Below, piece after piece: positions 36,068-44,545 of a DNA stretch of 64,000 nucleotides. Where the stretch lies: NCBI GenBank assembly GCA_963753955.1, contig CAVWEM010000010.1, positions 1 to 64,000 on the forward strand, in the 5' to 3' direction. The notes beneath the pieces were generated by a model. It was not told the DNA's origin. It was given only the letters and a program-made list of their open reading frames with translations, and did not search any database. Source of the DNA: Methylumidiphilus sp963753955. Lineage in GTDB: Bacteria; Pseudomonadota; Gammaproteobacteria; Methylococcales; Methylococcaceae. Position numbers and translations under genes: made by a program. Position 1 is the first letter of the stretch. Each line of letters opens with the position of its first letter.

Positions 36068-37029
36068 AAGCCGTGTCCACCTACGCATTGGCCGCTGCCG
36101 CCATTGGCTGGGTAATAGTCATGTCCGCGTTCACTGTCGACCAGACCGAGCAGGTCATCATCACCCAATTCGGCAAACCGGTCGGCAAGCCCATCATCCA
36201 ACCCGGCCTTCACTTCAAGCTGCCTCTGATCCAGCACGTCAATCGTTTCGACAAACGTTACATGGCTTGGGACGGGCCGATGGTCGAAATGTCCACCAAG
36301 GACAAGACCTATGTGCAAGTGGACACCTTCGCCCGCTGGCGCATCACTGACCCCATGCAGTATTACCTCAGGCTGCGCGATGAGCGTAGCGCACAATCCC
36401 GGCTTGAGGACATCTTGGGGAGCGAGACCCGCACCGCCATTGCCCGGCATGAATTGATCGAGGTCGTGCGCACCGACAAAGACCGGCAACCGAAACAAGA
36501 CGAGAGCCTGGCCGCGGCCAGTGCCGATGCCCTGGGCGTGCTACGTCCCATCCATTATGGACGGGTGGTCATCGAAAAAGGCATTTTTGACGCGGCCGCG
36601 CCAAAACTGGCTGAATTTGGCATCGAACTGCTCGACGTGCGTTTCAAACGCATCAATTACAACCCGGAAGTGCTGGAGCGCATCCACCAGCGCATGATTA
36701 GCGAACGTTTGCAAATCGCGCAGCGCTTCCGTTCGGAAGGGGAAGGCGAGGCGGCGCGCATCAACGGCAACCGGGATCGGGACATCAATGAGATCGAATC
36801 CACCGCCTACAAACAAGTTCAGGAAATCCGTGGCGAGGCCGACGCCAAAGCGACCGGGATTTATGCCAAAGCTTACACGCAAAAGCCTGAAGCGGCCGAG
36901 TTCTATCGGTTCTTGAAGAGCATGGAAACTTATGCCAAAGTGATCAATCAAGACGCCACCCTCGTCCTTTCAACCAACAGCGACCTCTTTGCCCTGCTTA
37001 AGCGCGTGGAAGGGAAAAGCCGTCCTTAA
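36064..37029 (+). CDS. hflC: HflC, FtsH-associated prohibitin-family protein
   Basis: The 321-residue partner of HflK begins MKAVSTYALAAAAIGWVIVM, a signal-anchor, then the SPFH domain (VIITQFGKPVGKPIIQPGLH) and the helical FRSEGEGEAARINGNRDRDI region. It overlaps hflK by 4 bases. Intact. Confidence 0.94.
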   Translation: MKAVSTYALAAAAIGWVIVMSAFTVDQTEQVIITQFGKPVGKPIIQPGLHFKLPLIQHVNRFDKRYMAWDGPMVEMSTKDKTYVQVDTFARWRITDPMQYYLRLRDERSAQSRLEDILGSETRTAIARHELIEVVRTDKDRQPKQDESLAAASADALGVLRPIHYGRVVIEKGIFDAAAPKLAEFGIELLDVRFKRINYNPEVLERIHQRMISERLQIAQRFRSEGEGEAARINGNRDRDINEIESTAYKQVQEIRGEADAKATGIYAKAYTQKPEAAEFYRFLKSMETYAKVINQDATLVLSTNSDLFALLKRVEGKSRP

Positions 37030-37095
37030 AAGCCCCTCACCCCAACCCCTCTCCCGCAAGGAGAGGGGCTTCGCACCCTCCCCCCCTGGGAGAGG
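37027..37095. repeat. Dispersed CCCTCACCCCAACCCCTCTC repeat
   Basis: CCCCTCACCCCAACCCCTCT is followed by CCCGCAAGGAGAGGGG and CCCCCCTGGGAGAGGG, an imperfect hairpin directly after the hflC stop. It resembles the unit at 3640-3742 and could serve as a transcription stop. Confidence 0.55.
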
Positions 37096-37153
37096 GCAGT
37101 GGATGAGAGCTTTGTGGAGTCCAGCAATCACATTAAAAACAAGCTTTTAGAAG

Positions 37154-37765
37154 ATGGTCAAAACACGATCCGACCTCCTCAAGCCGGTTTACCTCTTATT
37201 CCTCCTGGCTTGCCTGCCGGCCTACGCGGCGGAAATCCTGGAGGGGCGTGTGGTGGCTGTCCACGACGGAGATACCGTCACCCTGGCGACTTGGGATAAC
37301 CGACGGGTCAAAATCAGGCTGGCACAAATCGACGCGCCCGAAAGCGACCAGGCTTTCGGGCTGCAATCCAGGCGCTCCCTGTCCGACATGGTTTACAACC
37401 GGATCGTGCGCGTCGAGGAGGAGACCCTCGACAAATATGGCCGGACAGTGGGGACGATATTCGTCGGCGGTCTGGACGTAAGCCGCAGGCAGATCCAGCG
37501 GGGCATGGCTTGGGCATACCGGCAATATCTGCACGACGAATCCCTAGTGCAGGACGAAAACACAGCCCGCCAAGCCAGGGTGGGTTTGTGGTCCGAGGCC
37601 AATCCTACGCCGCCTTGGGAATACCGTTCGACCTGCGGAAGCAAACATTATTGCAGTGAGATGTCCTCTTGCCGGGAAGCGATGCGCTATTTGACCGAAT
37701 GCGGTTTGTCGCAGTTGGATCGGAACCACAACGGCATTCCGTGTGAGAGCCTTTGCGGCAGATAA
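37154..37765 (+). CDS. Secreted staphylococcal-nuclease-like protein with excalibur domain
   Basis: The 203-residue protein has a signal peptide ending near AYAAE and a thermonuclease fold (VVAVHDGDTVTLATWDNRR, then IRLAQIDAPESDQ and YGRTVGTIFVGG). The Arg and Glu/Asp catalytic positions of nuclease are visible. A C-terminal excalibur calcium-binding motif follows (CREAMRYLTECGLSQLDRNH with DRNHNGIPCESLC). Likely an extracellular or periplasmic nuclease. Intact. Confidence 0.88.
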   Translation: MVKTRSDLLKPVYLLFLLACLPAYAAEILEGRVVAVHDGDTVTLATWDNRRVKIRLAQIDAPESDQAFGLQSRRSLSDMVYNRIVRVEEETLDKYGRTVGTIFVGGLDVSRRQIQRGMAWAYRQYLHDESLVQDENTARQARVGLWSEANPTPPWEYRSTCGSKHYCSEMSSCREAMRYLTECGLSQLDRNHNGIPCESLCGR

Positions 37766-37811
37766 TATGCTATCCTGATGCCGTGTCAGACTACCGCGCA
37801 TCGCGTAACCT

Positions 37812-39095
37812 GTGGATATACTGCTGATTTTTCTGCTAATTGTCTTGAACGGCATTTTCGCCATGTCGGAAATCGCCTTGATTTCATCGCGCAAGACCCG
37901 CTTGCAGCATTGGGCCGATGAAGGCCGGGCCGGCGCGGCGATCGCTCTGAAAATGGCCAACGAGCCTTCCCATTTCCTCTCGACCGTGCAGGTCGGCATC
38001 ACCCTCATCGGTGTCTTGAACGGCGCCATCGGCGAATCCGCCATCGCCGACCGCTTTCAGGCCCAGTTGGCCGAGATACCCGAACTGGCACCTTACAGCA
38101 AGCCCCTGTCCGTCGCGCTGATGGTATTGATCGTCACCTACTTTTCCTTGATCGTCGGCGAGTTGGTGCCCAAGCGCCTGGCCATGCGCAACCCGGAGCC
38201 CATCGCCTCGTTCTTCGCCGGGCCGATGCGGGTGCTGTCCATCATCGCCTTTCCGCTGGTGCGCCTGTTGAGCCTCTCCACGGAAATCATGCTGAAGCTG
38301 TTTGGCCGCAAGAAGGGCAAGGAGCCGTCCATCACCGAGGAGGAAATCCAAGTGCTGCTGGAACAAGGCACCGAGGAAGGCGTGTTTGACCGCTCCGAAC
38401 ACGAGCTGGTGTCGAATATCTTCCGCCTCGACGACAAGGCCATCGCCTCGATCATGACCCCGCGCAAGGACATATTTTTCCTGGATCTCGAAGACCCCTT
38501 CGAGCAAAACCGGGACAAACTCATGCGCAGCCATTATTCCCGCTTTCCGCTGTGCCGGGGCGGCTTTGAGCAAATACTGGGGATAGTCCGGGCCAAAGAC
38601 ATACTCAACAGCCAATTTCGCGGCGAACCCATCGATCTGCCCAGCTTGGTCAAGCCGCCGCTTTATGTGTTGGCGAACATCTCGCTGAAGCATTTCCTCG
38701 AAGAATGCAAAAAAACCCGGATGCATTTCGCCTTGGTCGTCGATGAATACGGCGAGGTCGAGGGGCTGGTCACCTTGAATGATGTCATGGAGGCCATCGT
38801 CGGCGACATCGCCTCCGAGGAATTGCTCGAAGAACCGTTGATGGTGCAGCGCGAGGACGGCTCCTGGTTGATCGACGGCATGATGCCAGTGGACAAATTC
38901 AAAGACCTGTTCGAGGTCGATGGCCTGCTCGACGAGGCCAAGGGCAATTTTCACACCGTAGGCGGCTTCGTCATGCTGCACGTGGGCCGCGTCCCCTCCG
39001 CCGCCGACTGGTTTGAATGGGAAGGGCTGCGCATCGAGGTGGTGGACATGGACAAAAACCGGGTGGATAAGTTGCTGGTGTCCAGGCTGGATTGA
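37812..39095 (+). CDS. CNNM/CorC-family hemolysin-like membrane protein
   Basis: The 427-residue protein has a DUF21 transmembrane domain (MDILLIFLLIVLNGIFAMSE, then VGELVPKRLAMRNPEP), a CBS pair (IASIMTPRKDIFFLDLE; FALVVDEYGEVEGLVTLNDV) and a CorC-HlyC C-terminal domain (LIDGMMPVDKFKDLFEVDGL). Such proteins are candidate Mg/Co exporters; older databases call them hemolysins. GTG 37812 serves as the start. Intact. Confidence 0.92.
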   Translation: MDILLIFLLIVLNGIFAMSEIALISSRKTRLQHWADEGRAGAAIALKMANEPSHFLSTVQVGITLIGVLNGAIGESAIADRFQAQLAEIPELAPYSKPLSVALMVLIVTYFSLIVGELVPKRLAMRNPEPIASFFAGPMRVLSIIAFPLVRLLSLSTEIMLKLFGRKKGKEPSITEEEIQVLLEQGTEEGVFDRSEHELVSNIFRLDDKAIASIMTPRKDIFFLDLEDPFEQNRDKLMRSHYSRFPLCRGGFEQILGIVRAKDILNSQFRGEPIDLPSLVKPPLYVLANISLKHFLEECKKTRMHFALVVDEYGEVEGLVTLNDVMEAIVGDIASEELLEEPLMVQREDGSWLIDGMMPVDKFKDLFEVDGLLDEAKGNFHTVGGFVMLHVGRVPSAADWFEWEGLRIEVVDMDKNRVDKLLVSRLD

Positions 39096-39383
39096 GCCGC
39101 CCGTAGCCATTCACTGAAGTCATGCAAGCAAATTGCGTCGCCAATTGCAAAAGGGACTACCCTTTTGCGGAGGTGTGAGACCGTCAATATGCACACAGAG
39201 CGCGGCAATGGACAGGATACCTCCCCTTGTGGGATAGGCATAAGTCATGCTTTCCAAATCGACAAGCCTCCCTAATGACTTGAATGCGGGGGTTTTAAGT
39301 CGGCGAGGGCATTGACCCCGCTTTCCGTCCGATCTGAGCCATCCACCGTGGCCAGTCAAAATCGTTGCCGTGAGATCCAAGCG

Positions 39384-39563
39384 ATGCCCTTGATCACAAA
39401 GCTAAAAATCCTATTGTTGAAAAGATCTTCCATCATTGCCTTGTCGATTTCAGTGCTGGCCGTGGTCGGTTTCGGACTGAAGTTCCATTTGCCCGCAATC
39501 TTGCTTTCCACGCTGTTGTTTGCGGGTGGCTATCTTCTGGAATCTACACCCAACGGGAACTAA
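39384..39563 (+). CDS. Small hypothetical membrane protein
   Basis: A 59-residue frame (MPLITKLKILLLKRSSIIAL) predicts one or two membrane helices and ends LLESTPNGN. No family recognised and no clear Shine-Dalgarno sequence. It lies alone in the gap between the CorC-family gene and recR; the preceding 39096-39383 shows nothing recognisable. Confidence 0.35.
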   Translation: MPLITKLKILLLKRSSIIALSISVLAVVGFGLKFHLPAILLSTLLFAGGYLLESTPNGN

Positions 39564-39567
39564 AGCC

Positions 39568-40164
39568 TCACAATTCCCGGCGACCGTTGAAAGCGTGGGC
39601 CAAGGTGGTTCCATCGACATATTCAATCTCCCCGCCGAAGGGAACACCATAGGCGATACGGGTGGGGCGGACGCCGAAGTGCCGGGCCATCTCGCTGATG
39701 TAATGGGCGGTGGCTTCCCCCTCCACCGTGGTGTTGGTAGCCAGGATCAATTCCCTGACCTCGCCGATACGCAGGCGTTGTTCCAGCAAATCCAGCCGCA
39801 ATTCGTCCGGGCCTATGCCGTCCAGCGGGGACAGCCTGCCATTAAGCACGAAAAACCGGCCTTTGAATCCGGTGGACTGGTCGATGGCGAAGACTTCGGC
39901 GGGGGTTTCCACAATGCACAACTGCGCGTCGTCACGGTTGGGATTGGCACAGACGGCGCACAGATCGCCTTCGGTGAGGGTTCGGCATTGCCGGCAATGG
40001 CCGATCTGCTCGACCGCTGCCAGCAGGGCTTCGGCCAGCGCCAGCGCACCTTGTCGATCACGCTGAAGCAGGTGGAAGGCCATGCGCTGGGCGGATTTCG
40101 GCCCGACCCCTGGCAGGACGCGCAGGGCCTGCATCAACTGGGCAAGGCGTCCGGCTTGCCGCAT
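39568..40164 (-). CDS. recR: Recombination protein RecR
   Basis: This 198-residue DNA-clamp protein acts in gap repair with RecF/RecO. It has a helix-hairpin-helix (LRVLPGVGPKSAQRMAFHLL), a C4 zinc finger (CRQCRTLTEGDLCAVC) and a Toprim domain (LILATNTTVEGEATAHYI). It follows ybaB by 4 bases in the normal dnaX-ybaB-recR order. Confidence 0.96.
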   Translation of the reverse strand: MRQAGRLAQLMQALRVLPGVGPKSAQRMAFHLLQRDRQGALALAEALLAAVEQIGHCRQCRTLTEGDLCAVCANPNRDDAQLCIVETPAEVFAIDQSTGFKGRFFVLNGRLSPLDGIGPDELRLDLLEQRLRIGEVRELILATNTTVEGEATAHYISEMARHFGVRPTRIAYGVPFGGEIEYVDGTTLAHAFNGRREL

Positions 40165-40168
40165 GGAC

Positions 40169-40492
40169 TTAAAAGGGCAACTTGAAACCGGCAGGCATCT
40201 CGATACCGCCGGTCAGCCCGGCCATCTTTTCCTGCTTGATTTTGGCAACCTTGTGGACAGCGTCGTTGATGGCGGCCGCCACCAGATCCTCCAGCATGTC
40301 GCGGTCTTCTTTGAGCAGGCTATCGTCAATGCTGACTTTCAGCGCCTCGCGCTTGCCGTTCATGAGGATCTTCACTAGCCCGGCCCCCGATTCGCCATGG
40401 ACTTCCGTGGCCGCCAACTCTTCCTGGGCTTTCTTGATGTTTTCCTGCATTTGCTGGGCCTGTTGCATCAGGCTTGCCAGTGGGTTTTTCAT
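40169..40492 (-). CDS. ybaB: YbaB/EbfC nucleoid-associated protein
   Basis: The 107-residue small dimeric DNA-binding protein starts MKNPLASLMQQAQQMQENI at 40492 (a longer frame begins at 40513). The conserved G-x-VK segment (GAGLVKILMNGKREALKV) is present. Located between dnaX and recR. Confidence 0.93.
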   Translation of the reverse strand: MKNPLASLMQQAQQMQENIKKAQEELAATEVHGESGAGLVKILMNGKREALKVSIDDSLLKEDRDMLEDLVAAAINDAVHKVAKIKQEKMAGLTGGIEMPAGFKLPF

Positions 40493-40509
40493 AAATGTCT
40501 CCGCGAATG

Positions 40510-42336
40510 TCAATCCAGTGGTTTGATGGAACCCGGAACTATCCGGGCATCCAGTCGTTCCTTTAAAGCAAGGACGACGGGGTCTTGCTCGATTTCCTGC
40601 TCGGCGGCTTTCTGCCGTTCTTCCTGATGGCGTTGGATTTGCCGGGCCGGTGTTTCCTGGGCTGGCTTTTCAAGCTGGATGTTGAGTTTCAAGGGCCGCT
40701 TGAAATGCGCTTGCAAGGCTTTTTCCAGATTGGCATCCATGGACGGGGTGCGGATCGCCGCAGCTTGCGGATCCATGGCCAGCGCAATGCGATGCTCATC
40801 CAATTCCAGCAAAATGCAGTGATTGGCCATTTGCAAGGTCAAGCCGCCTAGACGCATCTGCTTGATGATGCCCGGCCAGTCGGTGTCCTGCGCCGTTGAA
40901 GGAACCGTTTTCCCTTCCAGTTTGGGGCCGTCGCCTGGTGGCTCATGCCAAGGTGGAGGGACCGGCTCTTGTTCCCAGGGAGGCGTTTGCTCCACGCCAA
41001 CGGCAGGCGTGGTTTCCACTGGCGGATGCACCCCATCGACAGTCTCCCGCGCCGGCCGGTTCGCTGTCCCCGGTGGAGGGGCAGAGGGCTTCCGGGCCAG
41101 CGTCTCCTTCATCAAGGCCATCGAACTCTCCCGGCCCTGGCTTGAAGCCGATGGCAAAGGGCGGGACGGGACACTGGTGAGTTGGACTGGCTGCTGCGGG
41201 CGCGCTGGGACGGCCTTCTGCTGCGACGTGGGGGGAATGGCTGCGGCATCATGGCCCGCCGGGCGGAAGGCCAGCATCCGCAGCAGCACCATCTCGAATC
41301 CGCCCCTAGGCTCCGGGGCAAGCGGCAGATCGCGCTGGCCCAATAGGCCGATCTGGTAAAACAACTGCAAATCTTCTGGACTTAAACGTTGCGCCAGCCC
41401 CAAAATCCGCTCAGCGTCGTCGTCGTGCCGGATCGCATCAGGCACCCACTGGGCCAAGGCGGCATGGTGGAGGACGATCAGCAACTGTTGCAGCACGTCG
41501 GCGAAATTGGGCGAGTGTCCGGCCAGTTCCGCAATGGCCTCCAGCAAAGCGGCTGCGTCCGCGTGGGCCAGGGCATCGAGCAAAGCGAACACCGGCTTGC
41601 GTGACACCGTCCCGAGCATCGCGCTCACCGGCCCGTCCTCCAAGCTGCCCCCGCCGTGGACGATGGCTTGGTCGAGCAGGCTCAAGCCGTCGCGCATGGA
41701 ACCGTCAGCGGCGCGGGACAGGGAACGCAATGCGTTTTGCTCGAACTCTATGCCTTCCTGGATAAGGATGGCCTCCATCTGACCGCGAATCTGCTCTGGC
41801 GACAGACGCTTCAGGTTGAATTGCAGGCAGCGGGAGAGGACGGTGACGGGGATTTTCTGCGGATCGGTGGTCGCCAGCAGGAATTTGACATGGGGCGGCG
41901 GCTCTTCCAAAGTCTTCAGCAAGGCGTTGAAGCTATGCCCGGAAAGCATATGCACCTCGTCGATGAGGTAGACTTTGAAACGCCCCTGGTTGGGGGCGTA
42001 CTGGACGTTTTCCAACAGGTCGCGGGTATCCTCAACCTTGGTGCGGGAAGCGGCGTCCACCTCGATCAAATCGACGAAGCGGCCCTCGTCCACTTCCTTG
42101 CAAAACAGGCATTCCCCGCAGGGGTTGAAGCCCACCCTGGCCTCGCAGTTCATCGCCTTGGCCAGGATGCGGGCCAGCGTCGTCTTGCCGACGCCACGTG
42201 TGCCGGTGAATAAATAAGCGTGGTGCAGGCGGTTGAACTCGAGGGCGTGGGTTAATGCCTTGACGACATGCTCCTGGCCGACGACTTCGCTGAAATTACG
42301 CGGCCGCCATTTGCGGGCAAGCGCCTGATAGGCCAT
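40510..42336 (-). CDS. dnaX: DNA polymerase III subunits gamma and tau
   Basis: The 608-residue clamp-loader ATPase has Walker A FTGTRGVGKTTLARI, the zinc cysteines CEARVGFNPCGECLFC, Walker B VYLIDEVHML and the SRC motif VLSRCLQFNLK. The C-terminal third is Pro/Gln-rich (linker) followed by the tau domain. I did not identify a programmed frameshift signal for gamma. It is immediately downstream of the 4.5S RNA gene on the same strand. Confidence 0.96.
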   Translation of the reverse strand: MAYQALARKWRPRNFSEVVGQEHVVKALTHALEFNRLHHAYLFTGTRGVGKTTLARILAKAMNCEARVGFNPCGECLFCKEVDEGRFVDLIEVDAASRTKVEDTRDLLENVQYAPNQGRFKVYLIDEVHMLSGHSFNALLKTLEEPPPHVKFLLATTDPQKIPVTVLSRCLQFNLKRLSPEQIRGQMEAILIQEGIEFEQNALRSLSRAADGSMRDGLSLLDQAIVHGGGSLEDGPVSAMLGTVSRKPVFALLDALAHADAAALLEAIAELAGHSPNFADVLQQLLIVLHHAALAQWVPDAIRHDDDAERILGLAQRLSPEDLQLFYQIGLLGQRDLPLAPEPRGGFEMVLLRMLAFRPAGHDAAAIPPTSQQKAVPARPQQPVQLTSVPSRPLPSASSQGRESSMALMKETLARKPSAPPPGTANRPARETVDGVHPPVETTPAVGVEQTPPWEQEPVPPPWHEPPGDGPKLEGKTVPSTAQDTDWPGIIKQMRLGGLTLQMANHCILLELDEHRIALAMDPQAAAIRTPSMDANLEKALQAHFKRPLKLNIQLEKPAQETPARQIQRHQEERQKAAEQEIEQDPVVLALKERLDARIVPGSIKPLD

Positions 42337-42373
42337 GGGCAGCGTTCACCGGGAAAAGCCAAAGGGGGAATTA

Positions 42374-42489
42374 GGGTGGCGGATCGAGAGAGCCACACCC
42401 CGGCACATGAAACATCCACTACCGTTGCTCCCTTCCGGGCCTGGCGGGGTTCGCGGCGCAGCATTGCGAGGGGACCCTCCCGACCCACC
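42374..42489 (-). ncRNA. ffs: Signal recognition particle 4.5S RNA
   Basis: The minus strand contains the conserved apical loop CAGGCCCGGAAGGGAGCA, which fits the SRP RNA consensus CAGGYCYGGAAGGRAGCA, and the paired 3' side GTGCCGGGGTGTGGC. The outer ends GGTGGGTCGGGAGGG (5') and CTCTCTCGATCCGCCACC (3') pair imperfectly, which sets the approximate ends. Length about 116 nt, normal for gammaproteobacteria. It lies just upstream of dnaX, as in many relatives. Confidence 0.9.
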
Positions 42490-42633
42490 ATTGAAACGGG
42501 TCGTCGATTGCCGGAAACGAGCCCGGCTGTCGTAAAGAATGCGCATTGTCCAGGAAAAAGCGGCTTGGATCAAGCAAAAAATCGTGAGTGGCAGAAATCT
42601 GTTGATTAACCTAAAAACGGCAGCACGTAGCAC

Positions 42634-42714
42634 GTAGGTTGGGGTGACGAAGGAACCCCAACATGATGCCCGATGTTCGGAAATGTTGGGGTTCGCAAGC
42701 TCACCCCAACCTAC
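42634..42714. repeat. Long palindromic repeat, GTAGGTTGGGGTGA type
   Basis: Arms GTAGGTTGGGGTGACGAAGG and AACCCCAACAT pair with ATGTTGGGGTT and AGCTCACCCCAACCTAC across an 18-base centre. This is a classic dispersed intergenic hairpin. It fills the gap between the SRP RNA and the DUF5615 gene. Confidence 0.8.
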
Positions 42715-42755
42715 GGCCCTCGACCGCCCGGCACTCTTTTTTCTGCTTGATTTTA

Positions 42756-43115
42756 TTATCTCTCACCCCTAATACGCACCTGTTGTTCATCCACAATCCA
42801 AAGCTGTCCGACCAAAGGCTCTGAATCGAAAAGCGGCAGAATTCGCTCTAATACGCGGAGCACTGATGAACGGCTTTGATCTTCCAGCCGCAGTATGAGC
42901 AAACCGGGGTAAAGGCTAGGCGGATAGGTACGAATATTGGAAAAATCCAAGTCCAAGGTGATGAGGGCGCGGAATTCCCGTTGGCATGCGCTGGCGATGT
43001 CGCTATCGGGATGGCCGCCCAAACCCTCTTCGTATACCGTTATCGCATCGTGCTGGTTCTGGCATAGAAACTCGGCGACATCCCCGTGTAGATTTTCATC
43101 AATCTTGAAGCGCAT
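42756..43115 (-). CDS. DUF5615 PIN-like toxin candidate
   Basis: The 119-residue protein MRFKIDENLHGDVAEFLCQN has the Mut7-C/PIN-like DUF5615 layout: an early DEN acidic motif, DSDIASACQREFRALITLDL, then SNIRTYPPSLYPGLLILRL. These are predicted nucleases paired with DUF433 antitoxins. The start overlaps the end of the upstream DUF433 gene by 1 base. Confidence 0.85.
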   Translation of the reverse strand: MRFKIDENLHGDVAEFLCQNQHDAITVYEEGLGGHPDSDIASACQREFRALITLDLDFSNIRTYPPSLYPGLLILRLEDQSRSSVLRVLERILPLFDSEPLVGQLWIVDEQQVRIRGER

Positions 43116-43348
43116 CAGGCCGCTTCCAAGGGCAAGCTAATCAGCCGATCCCGCGCCAAGTCGGCGGCATAAGCCAAAGCCGCCCGAATATCTGCGGCTT
43201 CGATATGATAGCCCCTCAGAATGTTTTCCTGGCTTTCGCCGTCGGCGAGGTTGTCGAGGATGACGGAAACCAGCACACGGGTTCCCTTGATACAGGGTTT
43301 GCCATGGCAGATGGTGGGGTCAGTGGTGATACGGTCTTTCCAGTTCAT
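43115..43348 (-). CDS. DUF433 antitoxin candidate
   Basis: The 77-residue protein MNWKDRITTDPTICHGKPCI shows the DUF433 signature (CHGKPCIKGTRVLVSVILDN then LADGESQENILRGY), a winged-helix-like DNA-binding fold. It is coupled to the DUF5615 gene, so the two form a type II toxin-antitoxin pair. Confidence 0.88.
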   Translation of the reverse strand: MNWKDRITTDPTICHGKPCIKGTRVLVSVILDNLADGESQENILRGYHIEAADIRAALAYAADLARDRLISLPLEAA

Positions 43349-43461
43349 GGGAGAAGCCTATTTCATTGGGTGTATTTTGCTCAATTTAAGCGATCCTTCA
43401 TCTTACTCCAAACCTCCAAGTCGGGAACGCAGCCACAATGATTGCGCCTTACTGTTTTGAA

Positions 43462-43535
43462 TCAAGATATGGGAGGTTCCGGGTCGTCCACCAGGAACAA
43501 GCCGGCTTCGATCTCCTGGAAAACCTTGCAAGCTG
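43462..43535 (-). pseudogene. 3' fragment of a small gene paralogous to the IS-disrupted gene
   Basis: The minus strand reads FQEIEAGLFLVDDPEPPIS and a stop at 43462. It is nearly identical to the C-terminus EIEAGLFLVDEPEPPPF of the gene split by the IS element (stop 44373). Everything upstream of the fragment is replaced by the palindromic repeat at 43536. Confidence 0.55.
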
Positions 43536-43646
43536 GTAGGCCGGAATAAGACCGCCCAAGCGTAACGCAGGGCGGTCGTTTCCGGCGATCCTGGAGCCGG
43601 AAACGCCGGTTCTCGCTAACGCTCGAACCGACTTATTCCGGCCTAC
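43536..43646. repeat. 111-bp palindromic element (GTAGGCCGGAATAAG)
   Basis: Perfect 15-bp terminal inverted repeats GTAGGCCGGAATAAG (43536-43550) and CTTATTCCGGCCTAC (43632-43646) enclose an imperfectly palindromic centre. A related half copy lies at 28139. It looks like a non-autonomous mobile or REP/BIME-type element. It supplies the stop codon that truncates the Doc-like toxin. Confidence 0.75.
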
Positions 43647-43822
43647 CTGGCTCTGGCCATGTCGGGATTGCCATAGGCCGCAAGGTTCAGCGGCCTCGCC
43701 AATGCCGAATCCAGCAGCCCTGGATCGCGGATGCCCTCTTCGCCGCCATGTTCAGCAATCTGCTCCGCGTGGATCGCCACAATGACATGCCGGTCGATCC
43801 AAACCCAAGGCCGGCCCGTCAT
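43643..43822 (-). pseudogene. Truncated Fic/Doc-family toxin
   Basis: This frame begins at ATG 43822, overlapping the antitoxin stop. It reads WVWIDRHVIVAIHAEQIAEH then GGEEGIRDPGLLDSALARP, the N-terminal signature of death-on-curing (Doc) proteins, and stops after 59 codons inside the palindromic element. The catalytic HPFxDGNKR motif is missing, so the toxin should be inactive. Confidence 0.75.
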
Positions 43823-44043
43823 TTCGCCAATTCTTTTAGCACGGCCTGGCGATTTTGCATGATCTCCCGCGCCAGTTTCATTTGCCCCTCGGCTTTAGGG
43901 TCTTGGGATGTCAGTTGTACACCTTCCGGGGTTTCAGTCAGGAACACCGTGCCGCCTTCCGCCAGCTTGAGCCGTTCCAAAACGTCCCTTGGCAAAGGGA
44001 CGGTCAGGGAATCGCCGACGGGGGTGAGTTTGAGGGCATGCAT
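43819..44043 (-). CDS. AbrB/SpoVT-type antitoxin
   Basis: The 74-residue protein MHALKLTPVGDSLTVPLPRD folds as an AbrB swapped-hairpin DNA-binding domain (VLERLKLAEGGTVFLTETPE) with a helical tail expected to bind the toxin. It is coupled to the truncated Doc-like gene downstream, so it is an antitoxin left without its toxin. The 44044-44372 region upstream shows nothing recognisable. Confidence 0.82.
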   Translation of the reverse strand: MHALKLTPVGDSLTVPLPRDVLERLKLAEGGTVFLTETPEGVQLTSQDPKAEGQMKLAREIMQNRQAVLKELAK

Positions 44044-44372
44044 AGACGGCTCCAGTGGGTAGCTTACGTGTCGTTATGATTTCGGTGGGGAGTGGTGAAG
44101 TCAAGTGGGTGCAAGACGCGCACCCTTTTGTAGGGCCGTCCCACCCTGGAAGCGTAGGAATGGGAGAATCAGGAACGTTTCCCAACTCGCAGAGGAAGCT
44201 TACTCCCTCGGTTTGGAAGTTTCCCCCAATGCAACCCTAGGCGCTGGGCGCGGCGATGCGGGCATCAAACTTTCCTTGGGGGTTGCCAAGGAGTCCGCCA
44301 GGCCATGCGGAATCGGGCATAAGTCGGTGGGCAAGCAAAAAGACGCTTGCCCATCTACATGACTGGCCTGGA

Positions 44373-44509
44373 TCAAAACGGGGGAGGCTCCGGTTCATCC
44401 ACCAGGAACAAGCCGGCTTCGATCTCCGCCCAAGCGCTGGGTGAAACGGCCATGGCGGCGGCTTTGCAGTCCAGAAGCAATTGATAGGCTTGCAAGCATG
44501 AGGAAATAA
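44373..44509 (-). pseudogene. 3' part of a small gene split by the IS element
   Basis: The frame reads CLQAYQLLLDCKAAAMAVSP then AWAEIEAGLFLVDEPEPPPF and stops at 44373. Its 5' part lies across the IS at 45850-45932. The protein would be about 70-75 aa. I do not know the family; the toxin-antitoxin neighbours suggest a related small regulator. Confidence 0.55.
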
Positions 44510-44545
44510 CTATAGTGGACCCCAGTTTTCGGACAATCATTTAAG

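Noticed and set aside
35123..36088. 321-codon minus-strand frame
   Set aside because: Antisense to hflK with no motifs.
37884..39110. 408-codon minus-strand frame
   Set aside because: Antisense to the CNNM/CorC gene, whose DUF21 and CBS motifs are clear.
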